DNA from: Siphonodentalium dalli
Taxonomy: Eukaryota > Mollusca > Scaphopoda > Gadilida > Siphonodentaliidae
Direction: 5' to 3'
Assembly: GCA_032622095.1 (NCBI GenBank)
Contig: CP136064.1
Span: forward strand, 2,841,280-2,905,279
Length of the DNA: 64,000 nucleotides
Part shown: positions 43,801-56,095 of the stretch, piece by piece
Layout: each line of letters begins with the position of its first letter
How positions within the stretch are numbered: the stretch's first letter is position 1
Translations under genes and position numbers: made by a program
The notes under the pieces: model-generated
Seen by the model: only the letters and a program-made list of their open reading frames with translations
What the model was told of the DNA's origin: nothing
Database searches by the model: none

Positions 43801-46800
43801 GATGTCCGACAAGGCCGAGGTCTCTCAAACAAGATGTCCGACAAGGCCGAGGTCTCTCAAACAAGATGTCCGACAAGGCCGAGTTCTCTCAAACATGATG
43901 TCCGACAAGGCCGAGATCTCTCAAACAAGATGTCTGTCCGACAAGGCCGAGGTCTCTCAAACAAGATGTCCGACAAGGCCGAGGTCTCTCAAACAAGATG
44001 TCCGACATGGCCGAGGTCTCTCAAACAAGATGTCTGTCCGACAAGGCCGATGTCTCAAACAAGATGTCCGACAAGGCAGAGGTCTCTCAAACAAGATGTC
44101 CGACAAGGCCGAGGTCTCTCAAACAAGATGTCCGACAAGGCCGAGGTCTCTCAAACAAGATGTCCGACAAGCCCGAGGTTTCTCAAACAAGATGTCCGAC
44201 AAGGCCGAGGTCTCTCAAACAAGATGTCCGACAAGGCCGATGTCTCAAACAAGATGTCCGACAAGGCCGAGGTCTCAAACAAGATGTCCGACAAGGCCGA
44301 GGTCTCTCAAACAAAAGATGTCCGCCAGGCCGAGGTCTCTCAAACAAGATGTCCGACAAGGCCGAGGTCTCTCAAACAAGATTTCCGACAAGGCCGAGGT
44401 CTCTCAAACAAGATGTCTGTCCGACAAGGCCGAGGTCTCTCAAACAAGATGTCTGTCCGACAAGGCCGAGGTCTCTCAAACAAGATGTCCGACAAGGCAG
44501 AGGTCTCTCAAACAAGATGTCCGACAAGGCCGAGGTCTCAAACAAGATGTCCGACAAGGCCGAGGTATCTCAAACAAGATGTCCGACAAGGCCGAGGTCT
44601 CTCAAACAAGATGTCCGACAAGGCCGATGTCTCAAACAAGATGTCCGACAAGGCCGAGGTCTCTCAAACAAAAGATGTCCGCCAGGCCGAGGTCTCTCAA
44701 ACAAGATGTCCGACAAGGCCGAGGTCTCAAACAAGATGTCCGACAAGGCCGAGGTCTCTCAAACAAAAGATGTCCGCCAGGCCGAGGTCTCTCAAACAAG
44801 ATGTCCGACAAGGCCGAGGTCTCTCAAACAAAAGATGTCCGCCAGGCCGAGGTCTCTCAAACAAGATGTCCGACAAGGCTGAGGTCTCTCAAACAAAAGA
44901 TGTCCGCCAGGCCGAGGTCTCTCAAACAAGATGTCCGACAGGCCGAGGTCTCTCAAACAAGATGTCCGACAAGCCCGAGGTCTCTCAAACAAGATGTCCG
45001 ACAAGGCCGAGGTCTCTCAAACAAGATGTCCGACAAGGCCGAGGTCTCTCAAACAAGATGTCCGACAAGGCCGAGGTCTCTCAAACAAGATGTCCGACAA
45101 GGCCGAGGTCTCTCAAACAAGATGTCCGACAAGGCCGAGGTCTCTCAAACAAGATGTCCGACAAGGCCGAAGTCTCTCAAACAAGATGTCCGACAAGGCC
45201 GAGGTCTCTCAAACAAGATGTCCGACAAGGCCGAGGTCTCAAACAAGATGTCCGACAAGGCCGAGGTCTCAAACAAGATGTCCGACAAGGCCGAGGTCTC
45301 AAACAAGATGTCCGACAAGGCCGAGGTCTCAAACAAGATGTCCGACAAGGCCGAGGTCTCTCAAACAAGATGTCCGACAAGGCCGAGGTCTCTCAAACAA
45401 GATGTCCGACAAGGCCGAGTTCTCTCAAACAAGATGTCCGACAAGGCCGAGATCTCTCAAACAAGATGTCTGTCCGACAAGGCCGAGGTCTCTCAAACAA
45501 GATGTCCGACAAGGCCGAGGTCTCTCAAACAAGATGTCCGACATGGCCGAGGTCTCTCAAACAAGATGTCTGTCCGACAAGGCCGATGTCTCAAACAAGA
45601 TGTCCGACAAGGCAAAGGTCTCTCAAACAAGATGTCCGACAAGGCCGAGGTCTCTCAAACAAGATGTCCGACAAGGCCGAGGTCTCTCAAACAAGATATC
45701 CGACAAGGCCGAGGTCTCTCAAACAAGATGTCCGACAAGGCCGAGGTCTCTCAAACAAGATGTCCGACAAGGCCGAGGTCTCAAACAAGATGTCCGACAA
45801 GGCCGAGGTCTCAAACAAGATGTCCGACAAGGCCGAGGTCTCTCAAACAAAAGATGTCCGCCAGGCCGAGGTCTCTCAAACAAGATGTCCGACAAGGCCG
45901 AGGTCTCTCAAACAAGATTTCCGACAAGGCCGAGGTCTCTCAAACAAGATGTCTGTCCGACAAGGCCGATGTCTCTCAAACAAGATGTCCGACAAGGCAG
46001 AGGTCTCTCAAACAAGATGTCCGACAAGGCCGAGGTCTCAAACAAGATGTCCGACAAGGCCGAGGTATCTCAAACAAGATGTCCGACAAGGCCGAGGTCT
46101 CTCAAACAAGATGTCCGACAAGGCCGATGTCTCAAACAAGATGTCCGACAAGGCCGAGGTCTCTCAAACAAAAGATGTCCGCCAGGCCGAGGTCTCTCAA
46201 ACAAGATGTCCGACAAGGCCGAGGTCTCAAACAAGATGTCCGACAAGGCCGAGGTCTCTCAAACAAAAGATGTCCGCCAGGCCGAGGTCTCTCAAACAAG
46301 ATGTCCGACAAGGCCGAGGTCTCTCAAACAAAAGATGTCCGCCAGGCCGAGGTCTCTCAAACAAGATGTCCGACAAGGCTGAGGTCTCTCAAACAAAAGA
46401 TGTCCGCCAGGCCGAGGTCTCTCAAACAAGATGTCCGACAAGGCCGAGGTCTCTCAAACAAGATGTCCGACAAGGCCGAGGTCTCAAACAAGATGTCCGA
46501 CAAGGCCGAGGTCTCAAACAAGATGTCCGACAAGGCCGAGGTCTCTCAAACAAAAGATGTCCGCCAGGCCGAGGTCTCTCAAACAAGATGTCCGACAAGG
46601 CCGAGGTCTCTCAAACAAGATGTCCGACAAGGCCGAGGTCTCTCAAACAAGATGTCTGTCCGACAAGGCCGATGTCTCAAACAAGATGTCCGACAAGGCA
46701 GAGGTCTCTCAAACAAGATGTCCGACAAGGCCGAGATCTCAAACAAGATGTCCGACAAGGCCGAGGTCTCTCAAACAAGATGTCCGACAAGGCCGAGGTC

Positions 46801-49559
46801 TCAAACAAGATGTCCGACAAGGCCGAGGTCTCAAACAAGATGTCCGACAAGGCCGAGGTCTCAAACAAGATGTCCGACAAGGCCGAGGTCTCTCAAACAA
46901 GATGTCCGACAAGGCCGAGGTCTCAAACAAGATGTCCGACAAGGCCGAGGTATCTCAAACAAGATGTCCGACAAGGCCGAGGTCTCCCAAACAAGATGTC
47001 CGACAAGGCCGAGGTCTCAAACAAGATGTCCGACAAGGCCGAGGTCTCTCAAACAAGATGTCCGACAAGGCCGAGGTCTCTCAAACAAGATGTCCGGCAA
47101 GGCCGAGGTCTCAAACAAGATGTCCGACAAGGCCGAGGTCTCAAACAAGATGTCCGACAAGGCCGAGGTCTCTCAAACAAGATGTCCGACAAGGCCGAGG
47201 TCTCTCAAACAAGATGTCCGACAAGGCCGCGGTCTCAAACAAGATTTCCGACAAGGCCGAGGTCTCAAACAAGGTGTCCGACAAGGCCGAGGTCTCTCAA
47301 ACAAGATGTCCGACAAGGCCGAGGTCTCAAACAAGATGTCCGACAAGGCCGAGGTATCTCAAACAAGATGTCCGACAAGGCCGAGGTCTCCCAAACAAGA
47401 TGTCCGACAAGGCCGAGGTCTCAAACAAGATGTCCGACAAGGCCGAGGTCTCTCAAACAAAAGATGTCCGCCAGGCCGAGGTCTCTCAAACAAGATGTCC
47501 GACAAGGCCGAGGTCTCAAACAAGATGTCCGACAAGGCCGAGGTCTCTCAAACAAAAGATGTCCGCCAGGCCGAGGTCTCTCAAACAAGATGTCCGACAA
47601 GGCCGAGGTCTCTCAAACAAAAGATGTCCGCCAGGCCGAGGTCTCTCAAACAAGATGTCCGACAAGGCCGAGGTCTCTCAAACAAGATGTCCGACAAGGC
47701 CGAGGTCTCAAACAAGATGTCCGACAAGGCCGAGGTCTCAAACAAGATGTCCGACAAGGCCGAGGTCTCTCAAACAAAAGATGTCCGCCAGGCCGAGGTC
47801 TCTCAAACAAGATGTCCGACAAGGCCGAGGTCTCTCAAACAAGATGTCCGACAAGGCCGAGGTCTCTCAAACAAGATGTCTGTCCGACAAGGCCGATGTC
47901 TCAAACAAGATGTCCGACAAGGCAGAGGTCTCTCAAACAAGATGTCCGACAAGGCCGAGATCTCAAACAAGATGTCCGACAAGGCCGAGGTCTCTCAAAC
48001 AAGATGTCCGACAAGGCCGAGGTCTCAAACAAGATGTCCGACAAGGCCGAGGTCTCAAACAAGATGTCCGACAAGGCCGAGGTCTCTCAAACAAGATGTC
48101 CGACAAGGCCGAGGTCTCTCAAACAAGATGTCCGACAAGGCCGAGGTCTCAAACAAGATGTCCGACAAGGCCGAGGTCTCAAACAAGATGTCCGACAAGG
48201 CCGAGGTCTCTCAAACAAGATGTCCGACAAGGCCGAGGTCTCAAACAAGATGTCCGACAAGGCCGAGGTATCTCAAACAAGATGTCCGACAAGGCCGAGG
48301 TCTCCCAAACAAGATGTCCGACAAGGCCGAGGTCTCAAACAAGATGTCCGACAAGGCCGAGGTCTCTCAAACAAGATGTCCGACAAGGCCGAGGTCTCTC
48401 AAACAAGATGTCCGACAAGGCCGAGGTCTCAAACAAGATGTCCGACAAGGCCGAGGTCTCAAACAAGATGTCCGACAAGGCCGAGGTCTCTCAAACAAGA
48501 TGTCCGACAAGGCCGAGGTCTCTCAAACAAGATGTCCGACAAGGCCGAGGTCTCAAACAAGATTTCCGACAAGGCCGAGGTCTCAAACAAGATGTCCGAC
48601 AAGGCCGAGGTCTCTCAAACAAGATGTCCGACAAGGCCGAGGTCTCAAACAAGATGTCCGACAAGGCCGAGGTATCTCAAACAAGATGTCCGACAAGGCC
48701 GAGTTCTCCCAAACAAGATGTCCGACAAGGCCGAGGTCTCAAACAAGATGTCCGACAAGGCCGAGGTCTCTCAAACAAAAGATGTCCGCCAGGCCGAGGT
48801 CTCTCAAACAAGATGTCCGACAAGGCCGAGGTCTCTCAAACAAGATGTCCGACAAGGCCGAGGTCTCAAACAAGATGTCCGACAAGGCCGAGGTCTCAAA
48901 CAAGATGTCCGACAAGGCCGAGGTCTCTCAAACAAAAGATGTCCGCCAGGCCGAGGTCTCTCAAACAAGATGTCCGACAAGGCCGAGGTCTCTCAAACAA
49001 GATGTCCGACAAGGCCGAGGTCTCTCAAACAAGATGTCTGTCCGACAAGGCCGATGTCTCAAACAAGATGTCCGACAAGGCAGAGGTCTCTCAAACAAGA
49101 TGTCCGACAAGGCCGAGATCTCAAACAAGATGTCCGACAAGGCCGAGGTCTCTCAAACAAGATGTCCGACAAGGCCGAGGTCTCAAACAAGATGTCCGAC
49201 AAGGCCGAGGTCTCAAACAAGATGTCCGACAAGGCCGAGGTCTCTCAAACAAGATGTCCGACAAGGCCGAGGTCTCTCAAACAAGATGTCCGACAAGGCC
49301 GAGGTCTCAAACAAGATGTCCGACAAGGCCGAGGTCTCAAACAAGATGTCCGACAAGGCCGAGGTCTCTCAAACAAGATGTCCGACAAGGCCGAGGTCTC
49401 TCAAACAAGATGTCCGACAAGGCCGAGGTCTCAAACAAGATGTCCGACAAGGCCGAGGTCTCAAACAAGATGTCCGACAGGCCGAGGTCTCTCAAACAAG
49501 ATGTCCGACAAGGCCGAGGTCTCTCAAACAAGATGTCCGACAAATACTTGTAAATCTAC

Positions 49560-50110
49560 TTCCATGGAGCCTTCTGCAGTCAAAAACCCATAAAATCTCA
49601 TTAAATGCTAAATGCAAACGTTTTCGCTAATAATGTGTATACTTCAGCAATTTGATATGATTAGAGGATGATGTGTAACTCATACCTTATATGGCAACAT
49701 CATGACGTTTCTTGTTTTTAATTGATAAACATGAAGCCATGTCAATAAGATGTTTGTTGTTGGGATTAGAATTAATTCATCAAACATATTGTGTTTGCAA
49801 TATCACACTTATTAGCTGTAATTATTCATTGCAAACTGAGTTCTAATGCATTGTATGCTCTGATGTAAATGGTTTATTGCAGACGATGAATCATGTCAAT
49901 GAAACGTACAGATCAATACAACAGACATACTACATTTCTGAACAGCACTTAACAAGTATATATTGCATTTCTTTCATACTCCAGACATTATGCTGTTGAA
50001 TTTCAACAGAATATTTTTTTTACATAACACATCATACGAACTTGACAATAACATACTATCTACGCGATATTTTTAATCTGAATGAGGAAAAATGTGTCCG
50101 GCATATTTTC
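49560..50110. other. Non-coding, nothing recognised
   Basis: AT-rich unique sequence to the right of the satellite. No splice-flanked coding exon is seen. Confidence 0.4.
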
Positions 50111-50115
50111 CTTAA

Positions 50116-50525
50116 CCCTTCCATGTCAGTAGCATCCTGAATTTTTTGCGAAAAGTCTGTGCCGATGCATTCTCTTATATATGCAGATTTGGAGTAGTTT
50201 ATGTGAGTCACCCATAGGGAGCAAGCCTTGAAATAGTGATGCAGCGGGCTAGCATCACCAAATTCACCCTCTGGAAACCTCATTCTGCTACTGCCTAAGA
50301 AGAATGAGGTCCCCGGGGTTGAATTTGGTGATGCTAGCCCGCTGCCCTCTGGGGACCTCATTCTGCAAATGACAGGCTCACTATTTCAAGACTTGATACG
50401 GAGCCTCGCATTTATAAGAGGATGCAAGGGCTAACAATACTTACCTTGACCGTGTAGGCCATTACATTCTCTTATATATGTAAGGATCCCTATGGAGACT
50501 CGATTATATTAAAGTCATGAAAGGG
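50116..50525. mobile_element. Hairpin MITE, TIR CCCTTCCATG, with nested hairpin unit
   Basis: TTAA stands at 50112-50115. The left end CCCTTCCATG and the reversed right end CCCTTTCATG match with one difference; the right flank is TGAA, a decayed TTAA. The interior has arms of the ATGCATTCTCTTATATATG family with CCCATAGGGA. A second unit is inserted at 50222-50399. Confidence 0.7.
50222..50399. mobile_element. Nested GAGGTCCCC hairpin unit
   Basis: CTTGAAATAGTG at the left faces CACTATTTCAAG at the right. Inside are GCTAGCATCACCAAATTCAC and its reverse, GTGAATTTGGTGATGCTAGC, plus GACCTCATTCTGC. It splits the CCCATAGGGAGC part of the host MITE. Confidence 0.75.
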
Positions 50526-50529
50526 TGAA

Positions 50530-51040
50530 AGGAAAAACAACTGGACATAGCTCCAAATTATATTCAACTGACAAAGTCTTCTATTGCAGATTATAAACTA
50601 GGTACAGACTAATCATTGCTATCGATTCCAAGGCGATACAAGGTATGTGAAGATAATAATTATCTCTTTCATATTTGTACTTCCAAATACTATGAAACTA
50701 ATACAAATGTGATAAAGGATGTGATCAGCTTAAATTTGCTAGCTACAGTTGTGATTAAAATTTAACATAGAGAATTTTGCTTCAATTTTGATTGTACTAT
50801 ATAGATAAAACAAACTGCACTCATGTGCTAAAAACGTACTACGTGAAGAGAAGTAATATTGTGAAATATTTTGGTGTGAAAGTACATCGCTTATCGAAAC
50901 AAGCGAGTTTGTATATTTTGTCTCGATATCACCATCATCATGTCTTTCAAGGTTCATAAAATTCACACAATGAGATGATTTTGACTATAGGATTCCTATA
51001 GGGGCTTGTTCTATCAGGACATAATTCAATGTTATAAACC
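50530..51040. other. Non-coding, nothing recognised
   Basis: AT-rich sequence; the one short frame on the minus strand (50739-50966) has no motif. Confidence 0.4.
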
Positions 51041-51043
51041 TTA

Positions 51044-52803
51044 GGGTGGATACACACATGCATGTAATCTCTGTGTGTAAAATACATGTATTTTACACGT
51101 AAAATACATCTATTTTACACGGCCACGCCAATAATTGACAACACTAATCACCTGAGCGCGAGCGGTACGTTGTTAACAGGCCAGACAAGTGATTAGTTGT
51201 AAGCGAAGTCAATCTGTCTGCTGGCAGGACATTTAAGGACAGTGCAAAACATGTCTTCTCTGCGGAAATTAGTCAAGTCTGTGTGATATCCTGCATTAGT
51301 AATGCACGAACACCAGATGCGATACGTCTGGCATATAGAACATGTTCGACCATGATGATTGTTTGGCGTGGGGTCTCGAAAGCTTCAAATCGGTAAGGGA
51401 CTTAGTTGAATATATCGGTTGAAATAATCTGGGCAAGAAGGTATATAATATATTTACTTAAGTAGCTCAGAGTTAGCCACCCCGCCTGGTAGCTTTTGGG
51501 ATCATATATTAGTATAGCCTCAAGTCGGGGATCACATATAGCCCCAAGTCGGGGGAATCCTGATCCACCACTGCTATAAATATCAATAGAGGACTGGTAA
51601 TTATTGAAATAGAACGCCCACCACATGGGTTATCACACGAACAATTATTTTAAGTGGCCTGGCGACTCGGTTCAAGGTAGCGGTTTTTCTCCATTCCGAC
51701 TTAAGGGTCAGACGCACGTTTTGCCAAAATTTCCTGGTATTTCAAAATGTAATTTCTCTAAATCTATCAGGAATATCTTTGTGAACATTTGTACAAGAGA
51801 TTATTGTGGTACCATACATAAGAACCATTGGACATTTGGTTATTATAATCTCATTTACTTTACTTTTATGACATGAAAAATCTTTAATATTTCACTGTGT
51901 TCAGGTACCGAGAACTACTGTAAAACAGATTTTTTCGAAAGTGCATTTCATATATACATGATATCATATCTGAAGATCATGAGAGGAGACTTAATTTTTC
52001 TTGATTCATGAAATTAAATGATTATTTTCATTCAGAAAGACAACTACCATAAATAATTTTTTATTATTGAGAATGCTCATGCCATGCTTGTTGGTCATTG
52101 AAAAATTGGGCTCAGTTGATTCTGGGTCATGGGTTCATAACCAAGTTAAATCTGACCACCATATCTCTTAACACTGTGGCCTAATTTCTGTTGATTGCTC
52201 CCTGCTTGAGTGGACAGCACCACATTTGAACATTTGTTTCCATTGGGCTGGCATATTTGTGACTGCTTTATTCTTCATTATAATACATGGGGTATGATGC
52301 TATAATATGCAATTAAAAAGCTAACTCAACATTATGATACAAATGAAGCCTCCTCTCATGGAGTCAAGACAATAAGCTATTTGATGGTTGACATGTTGTT
52401 TGAAATTATAAATTTTTCTGGCAGTTCTCGGTACCTAAAGGGACAGAAACGAAACAAATATTTTCAACCTCTCAAATGTATTAAAATCCATTATTGTTAT
52501 TGTCTCTTTATAATTGCTCTGATTCTATATATAATGAAAATTATCATATGTAAAATTCAAAAATTTTCACCAGATAGATCCAGAGAAATTCTTTGTTGAA
52601 AATCACTTGCCATTTCTGGCTGGATTTACTGTGATTTATGCAAAACGTGCGTCTCCCCCTTAATTGGAACTTGAACTCAGTGTGGTCAACACGTCGGCAA
52701 TGATTGGGTTGTCAGTAGACACATATTACATTGTCTGTATGATCCATGTTAAACGTCAAATACACGATAATTACAGAGATTACATGCATGTGTGTATCCA
52801 CCC
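51044..52803. mobile_element. TA-flanked TIR element, GGGTGGATACACACATGC, with nested TTAA element
   Basis: GGGTGGATACACACATGCAT at the left and ATGCATGTGTGTATCCACCC at the right are perfect inverted repeats, which extend to about 31 bp (TGTAATCTCTGT). TA lies on both sides (51042-51043 and 52804-52805), as in Tc1/mariner-type insertions. Of the 1.76 kb, 955 bp belong to an element nested at 51705-52659. No transposase coding is seen. Confidence 0.82.
51705..52659. mobile_element. Nested TTAA-flanked foldback element, TIR GGGtcAGACGCACGTTTTGC
   Basis: TTAA lies at 51701-51704 and 52660-52663. GGGTCAGACGCACGTTTTGC and the reversed right end GGGGGAGACGCACGTTTTGC agree at 17 of 20 bases. Diverged inverted similarity goes further in (AATTTCTCTAAATCTATCAGG against AATTTCTCTGGATCTATCTGG, and GGTACCGAGAACTACTG against its reverse near 52427). 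No coding sequence is present. Confidence 0.78.
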
Positions 52804-52809
52804 TAAATT

Positions 52810-53135
52810 AATACACGTTAACTGATTATTACTAGATAGGGCTTAATTGCTACAAACTAGAAGTTGTTGTATGAACTCTGAATGATCTACAGTTTTGAGA
52901 CGGGCACTTTCTGGAGATCGCATGAGCCAGCTGACCATTGGTAACTAATAAAATATAGAAATTTCATATAAGGATTAAATGTCATGTGGACTGTTTTTAT
53001 GGAGATGTAACCGTGAGGTTATATACATTTAGCGAAAAAGCCACTTTTGTAAATGTATTTAAATGGAAGTGTATCGTGACAAAACCAGCCCAAAATATCC
53101 CATAGCGCCCTTGGCAAAGGTTAGCAGGAATAACG
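52810..53135. other. Non-coding, nothing recognised
   Basis: AT-rich, no repeat or frame of note. Confidence 0.4.
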
Positions 53136-53759
53136 AGGCTCTTTATCACTGTTTTGGAACTGTTACATCGGAAGTCGTTCTATCGCCGGTATTGTGGTGG
53201 TTCTTGCCTGATTTGTTACGGTTCCTGCATGATGATTGAAAATAATCATTTTTGTGACAAAATCACGCATAATTATAGATATCTTGAATATATTATACTT
53301 TCCTGAATGAACAGAGGCTGCAGAAGTGCCGTGTTATCGAAACCTGAACTATAGACCACAATTAGCATGGTATTAGCGAGTTAACGCGTAAATATCAACA
53401 TGTTATCACTGGATATCAAGCCACGTGGACGCAATTTCTTTGTTTTTCGTGGCGTATAAAATATGAAACTAATTCTGAAGACAAACACTGACTATAAAGT
53501 ATACCCGTGTTATTCTTTTGTAAAATAGCTGAGAAAGTATCCCGATAGGGTTGATAATTGGGAGCTGTGACCTCGTAATCAACACTGGTGGTGTTACGGT
53601 TCTATTTCAAACCAATCATAGCTGTGGCGGTTCTGTACCTAAGATTTATTCGAAAGATTTCTGCACTTTGGTCCGAAAATCGTCTTGTGTATCTGACATT
53701 TTAAACCAGATAATGACTGTAGCTTATGTAATTTGCATAATAGAACAGGTATATTAAGA

Positions 53760-54535
53760 AATAACACAATAAATACCTAATACGGGAGATTAAGTGACAT
53801 TAATAGGCAGAAATAAAATATTGAAAGTCCCGATGAGTATAGTATCATAATCTGGCCCTCCTATATAAATGACCAATGGTAATATAAATCTACTCTCAGG
53901 AGAATATGAGATGTTATATTCATTTACTTAATCTGGGCATTATTGAAAGATCCAGGTGTGACAATATTTCAATGCCAGCGCCATCATATTTTCTCCTCTG
54001 AAGTCCGCCTGAGGGACATTTACACATGTTTGTCGCCCAGAAATGAATATAACTTATGAAATCACATTCAACTGAATCATTGATAGGTTATGACGTGATT
54101 GTGGTGGTGGGGGGACTTGGGGAGGGGGTGCTTAATTTGTGTCTATCCCCAACTTTGGTCAAAATGTTCAACAGTTACAAATTTCTTATCTTACAATAGA
54201 TTGGTTTGAAATTTAACACCAACAATATGTTGAAATTGTTCTCTTAGTTTGATTTGACAACAATTTAATAGTGGGGAATTTGTCGTTTTTAGACCAACAT
54301 TTGCATACTTTCCTACACTTTAAACATGTAATCAACCAAATTTGACATATACAAATGGACACCTCTTCTTCAGAGTTGATCCAAAACTCATGATAGGTGG
54401 ACAGGAAGTAGGGAGCAGGTGTCATCTAGTTTTCTATATCATATTTACCCCCCCCCCCCAATTGACAAGAAACTGGTTTTAATGGACAAAAAATCTAATT
54501 CCATTTAATTAATATGCTTTGTATTAAATAATGTA
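53760..54535. other. Non-coding, nothing recognised
   Basis: There is a C run at 54451-54459 and AT-rich sequence; no frame of interest. Confidence 0.4.
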
Positions 54536-54589
54536 TGCACTGTTGCAAAATAAATCATCTCTCTCTCTCCATCTGTTGGGAACATTTCC

Positions 54590-54920
54590 AATTTTGTGGG
54601 GGTGGGGCGCCAGGTTGGAAACTTCCAAAACTTGGGAATGTTGAAGGCAGTCTAGATGATTTTCAGGTTCAGATATCCACATTTCTCACTGGGCCCATGT
54701 ACCCTGAGTTTCTCCCCTGGCGTGCATGGTGGCCAATCAGAGGCTACTGATCAATTCACTTCAGAATGGCATACAATCTAGAGCTATAATGTGTCATGCA
54801 GTTGGGAAAAACCAAAACCCAGGCCTTGTGAATGAGTTTGGTCTGTTACAAGGGGATGGTGCGGTTGGAAATTCCAAGGTTGGCGCCCCAACATTGGAGA
54901 CCCTCCAGCCCACGTCCCTG
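54590..54920. repeat. Diverged inverted repeat around GGGGCGCCA
   Basis: GGGGCGCCAGGTTGGAAACT (about 54605) is roughly mirrored by TTGGAAATTCCAAGGTTGGC then GCCCC (about 54864-54889). It is weak and may be a decayed MITE. Confidence 0.4.
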
Positions 54921-55040
54921 CTCACTTGACACGTTATCAGCGAGGAATAATAATGTGCCTTATAATAGCCAGGTTCAGACACCTATAGCACTGATTTCTT
55001 ATGATTCATTTGTATGAATGTTTAGCTAATAATTCAAACA

Positions 55041-55350
55041 ATCTGTTACTGCATGTTGAATTTAATAATAGCTGAGCATTCCCACAAATGAATCAATATA
55101 ATTCAAGTCGCTGCTCATTACAGCACATTTAGTCACCAAAGGAATAAAACATCCATATAATAATATTTGTAACTGCATTATTCTTTTCTCTTTTTTTATA
55201 TGTTACTGCTTGTTAAACTTAATAGCTAATCATTCCTACAAATTAATCAATATGATTCAAGTCAATTCTCATTACAGCGCATTTAGTACCCAAAGGTTTA
55301 ACATCCATATAATAATATTTGTAACTGTAGGATTCTTTGCTTTTTTATAT
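55041..55350 (+). repeat. Tandem duplication, unit about 158 bp
   Basis: GTTACTGCATGTTGAA (about 55044) and GTTACTGCTTGTTAAA (about 55202) start two units that share ATTCAAGTC, TCATTACAGC, CATTTAGT and ACATCCATATAATAATATTT in order. Confidence 0.85.
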
Positions 55351-55539
55351 CTTCTATTAAAATAGCTGCATATTCTAGAATTCTAGAATTTAACCTAGAC
55401 AATCAGCATCCAGCAAGCGGATGCCCGACATAAACTTCATAAACTGCGTAATCAGAACATTGTATGGGTGTCAACGAATTTTTAACGTCTTATTTTTGGC
55501 TTTTTGTTGAGTAAAATACGTCTACGAAAATAGACAACA

Positions 55540-56095
55540 CTAGCTGGTGTGTCCCCTCTTCGTCCGGGCTATTTAGGGATTTATTTGTTATCATCTCCGC
55601 CTGGACAAACTATTGTTCGATCGGCCCGGAAACATGCCTATATGAGCGAATATGGTCATGGTGAAGGACACGATCGCACGTGAAATTGGACCCACCCATA
55701 TTGTTCCCGGGATAAAAGTAGGCCTACATTATACCAAATTTGAATCGGATCGGTCGAGGTCCAGAAACATGCCTATATGAGCGTATATGAGCGATGTCAA
55801 GGTCAAGGACACGGTCGCAAGTTAAATTGGACCCGCCCATATTGTTCCCGTGATAAACGTAGACCCAGCTACCACATTTGAGTGGGATCGGTCGAGGTCC
55901 AGAAACATGCCTATTTGAGCGAGGTCAAGGACACGGTCGCACGTGAAATTCGACCCGCCCATATTGTTCCCCGGATCAAAGTAGGCCTACACACCAAATT
56001 TTAGTCGGATCGGTCTAGCAGTTTTTCGAGTCTATAACACAGATACATACATACAGACTGAAGTTCCAAAACATATAATAGATAAAATACAAGAC
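55540..56095 (+). repeat. Dispersed repeat with 135-138-bp tandem units, GGACACGGTCGCACGTG
   Basis: GAAACATGCCTAT anchors stand at 55629, 55764 and 55902. Each unit has GGACAC(G/A)(G/A)TCGCA, TTGGACCCGCCCATATTGTT and CGGATCGGTCGAGG. The block ends with TTTTTCGAGTCTATAACACA and ACATACATACAGACTG. It is a non-coding dispersed family. Confidence 0.8.

Larger units (their letters stand above)
36501..49543 (+). repeat. 13-kb satellite of 30-33-bp monomers, open in all plus frames
   Basis: The commonest monomer is 32 bp: AGGCCGAGGTCTCTCAAAC followed by AAGATGTCCGACA. Variants are 30 bp (one CT lost), 33 bp (AA gained, CGACA to CGCC), 31 bp (GACAGG) and 36 bp (TGTC doubled). About 400 monomers are present. 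The plus strand of the consensus contains no TAA, TAG or TGA in any frame. Stops arise only in rare variants such as GGCTGAGG and CATGATG, so frames of thousands of codons appear in all three phases. Three 32-bp monomers give a 32-residue cycle (AEVSQTRCPT, RPRSLKQDVR, QGRGLSNKMSDK). Length variants shift the phase freely, so these are not proteins. Almost every monomer has GGTCTC. The array ends at CCGACAAATACTTG. Confidence 0.97.

Noticed and set aside
36501-49543. CRISPR-like array
   Set aside because: There are no unique spacers; the whole 30-33-bp unit repeats. The context is eukaryotic.
38665-49593. An open frame of 3,642 codons (and others of 1,403, 1,548 and 2,973) as a giant repeat protein
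   Set aside because: All three phases of the same strand are open because the monomer lacks stop trinucleotides. Length variants shift the phase freely. There is no start context, no unique domain and no splice logic.
51625-51876. Open frame in the left part of the TA-flanked element as a transposase piece
   Set aside because: It crosses the border of the nested TTAA element at 51705 and shows no DDE-type motif.
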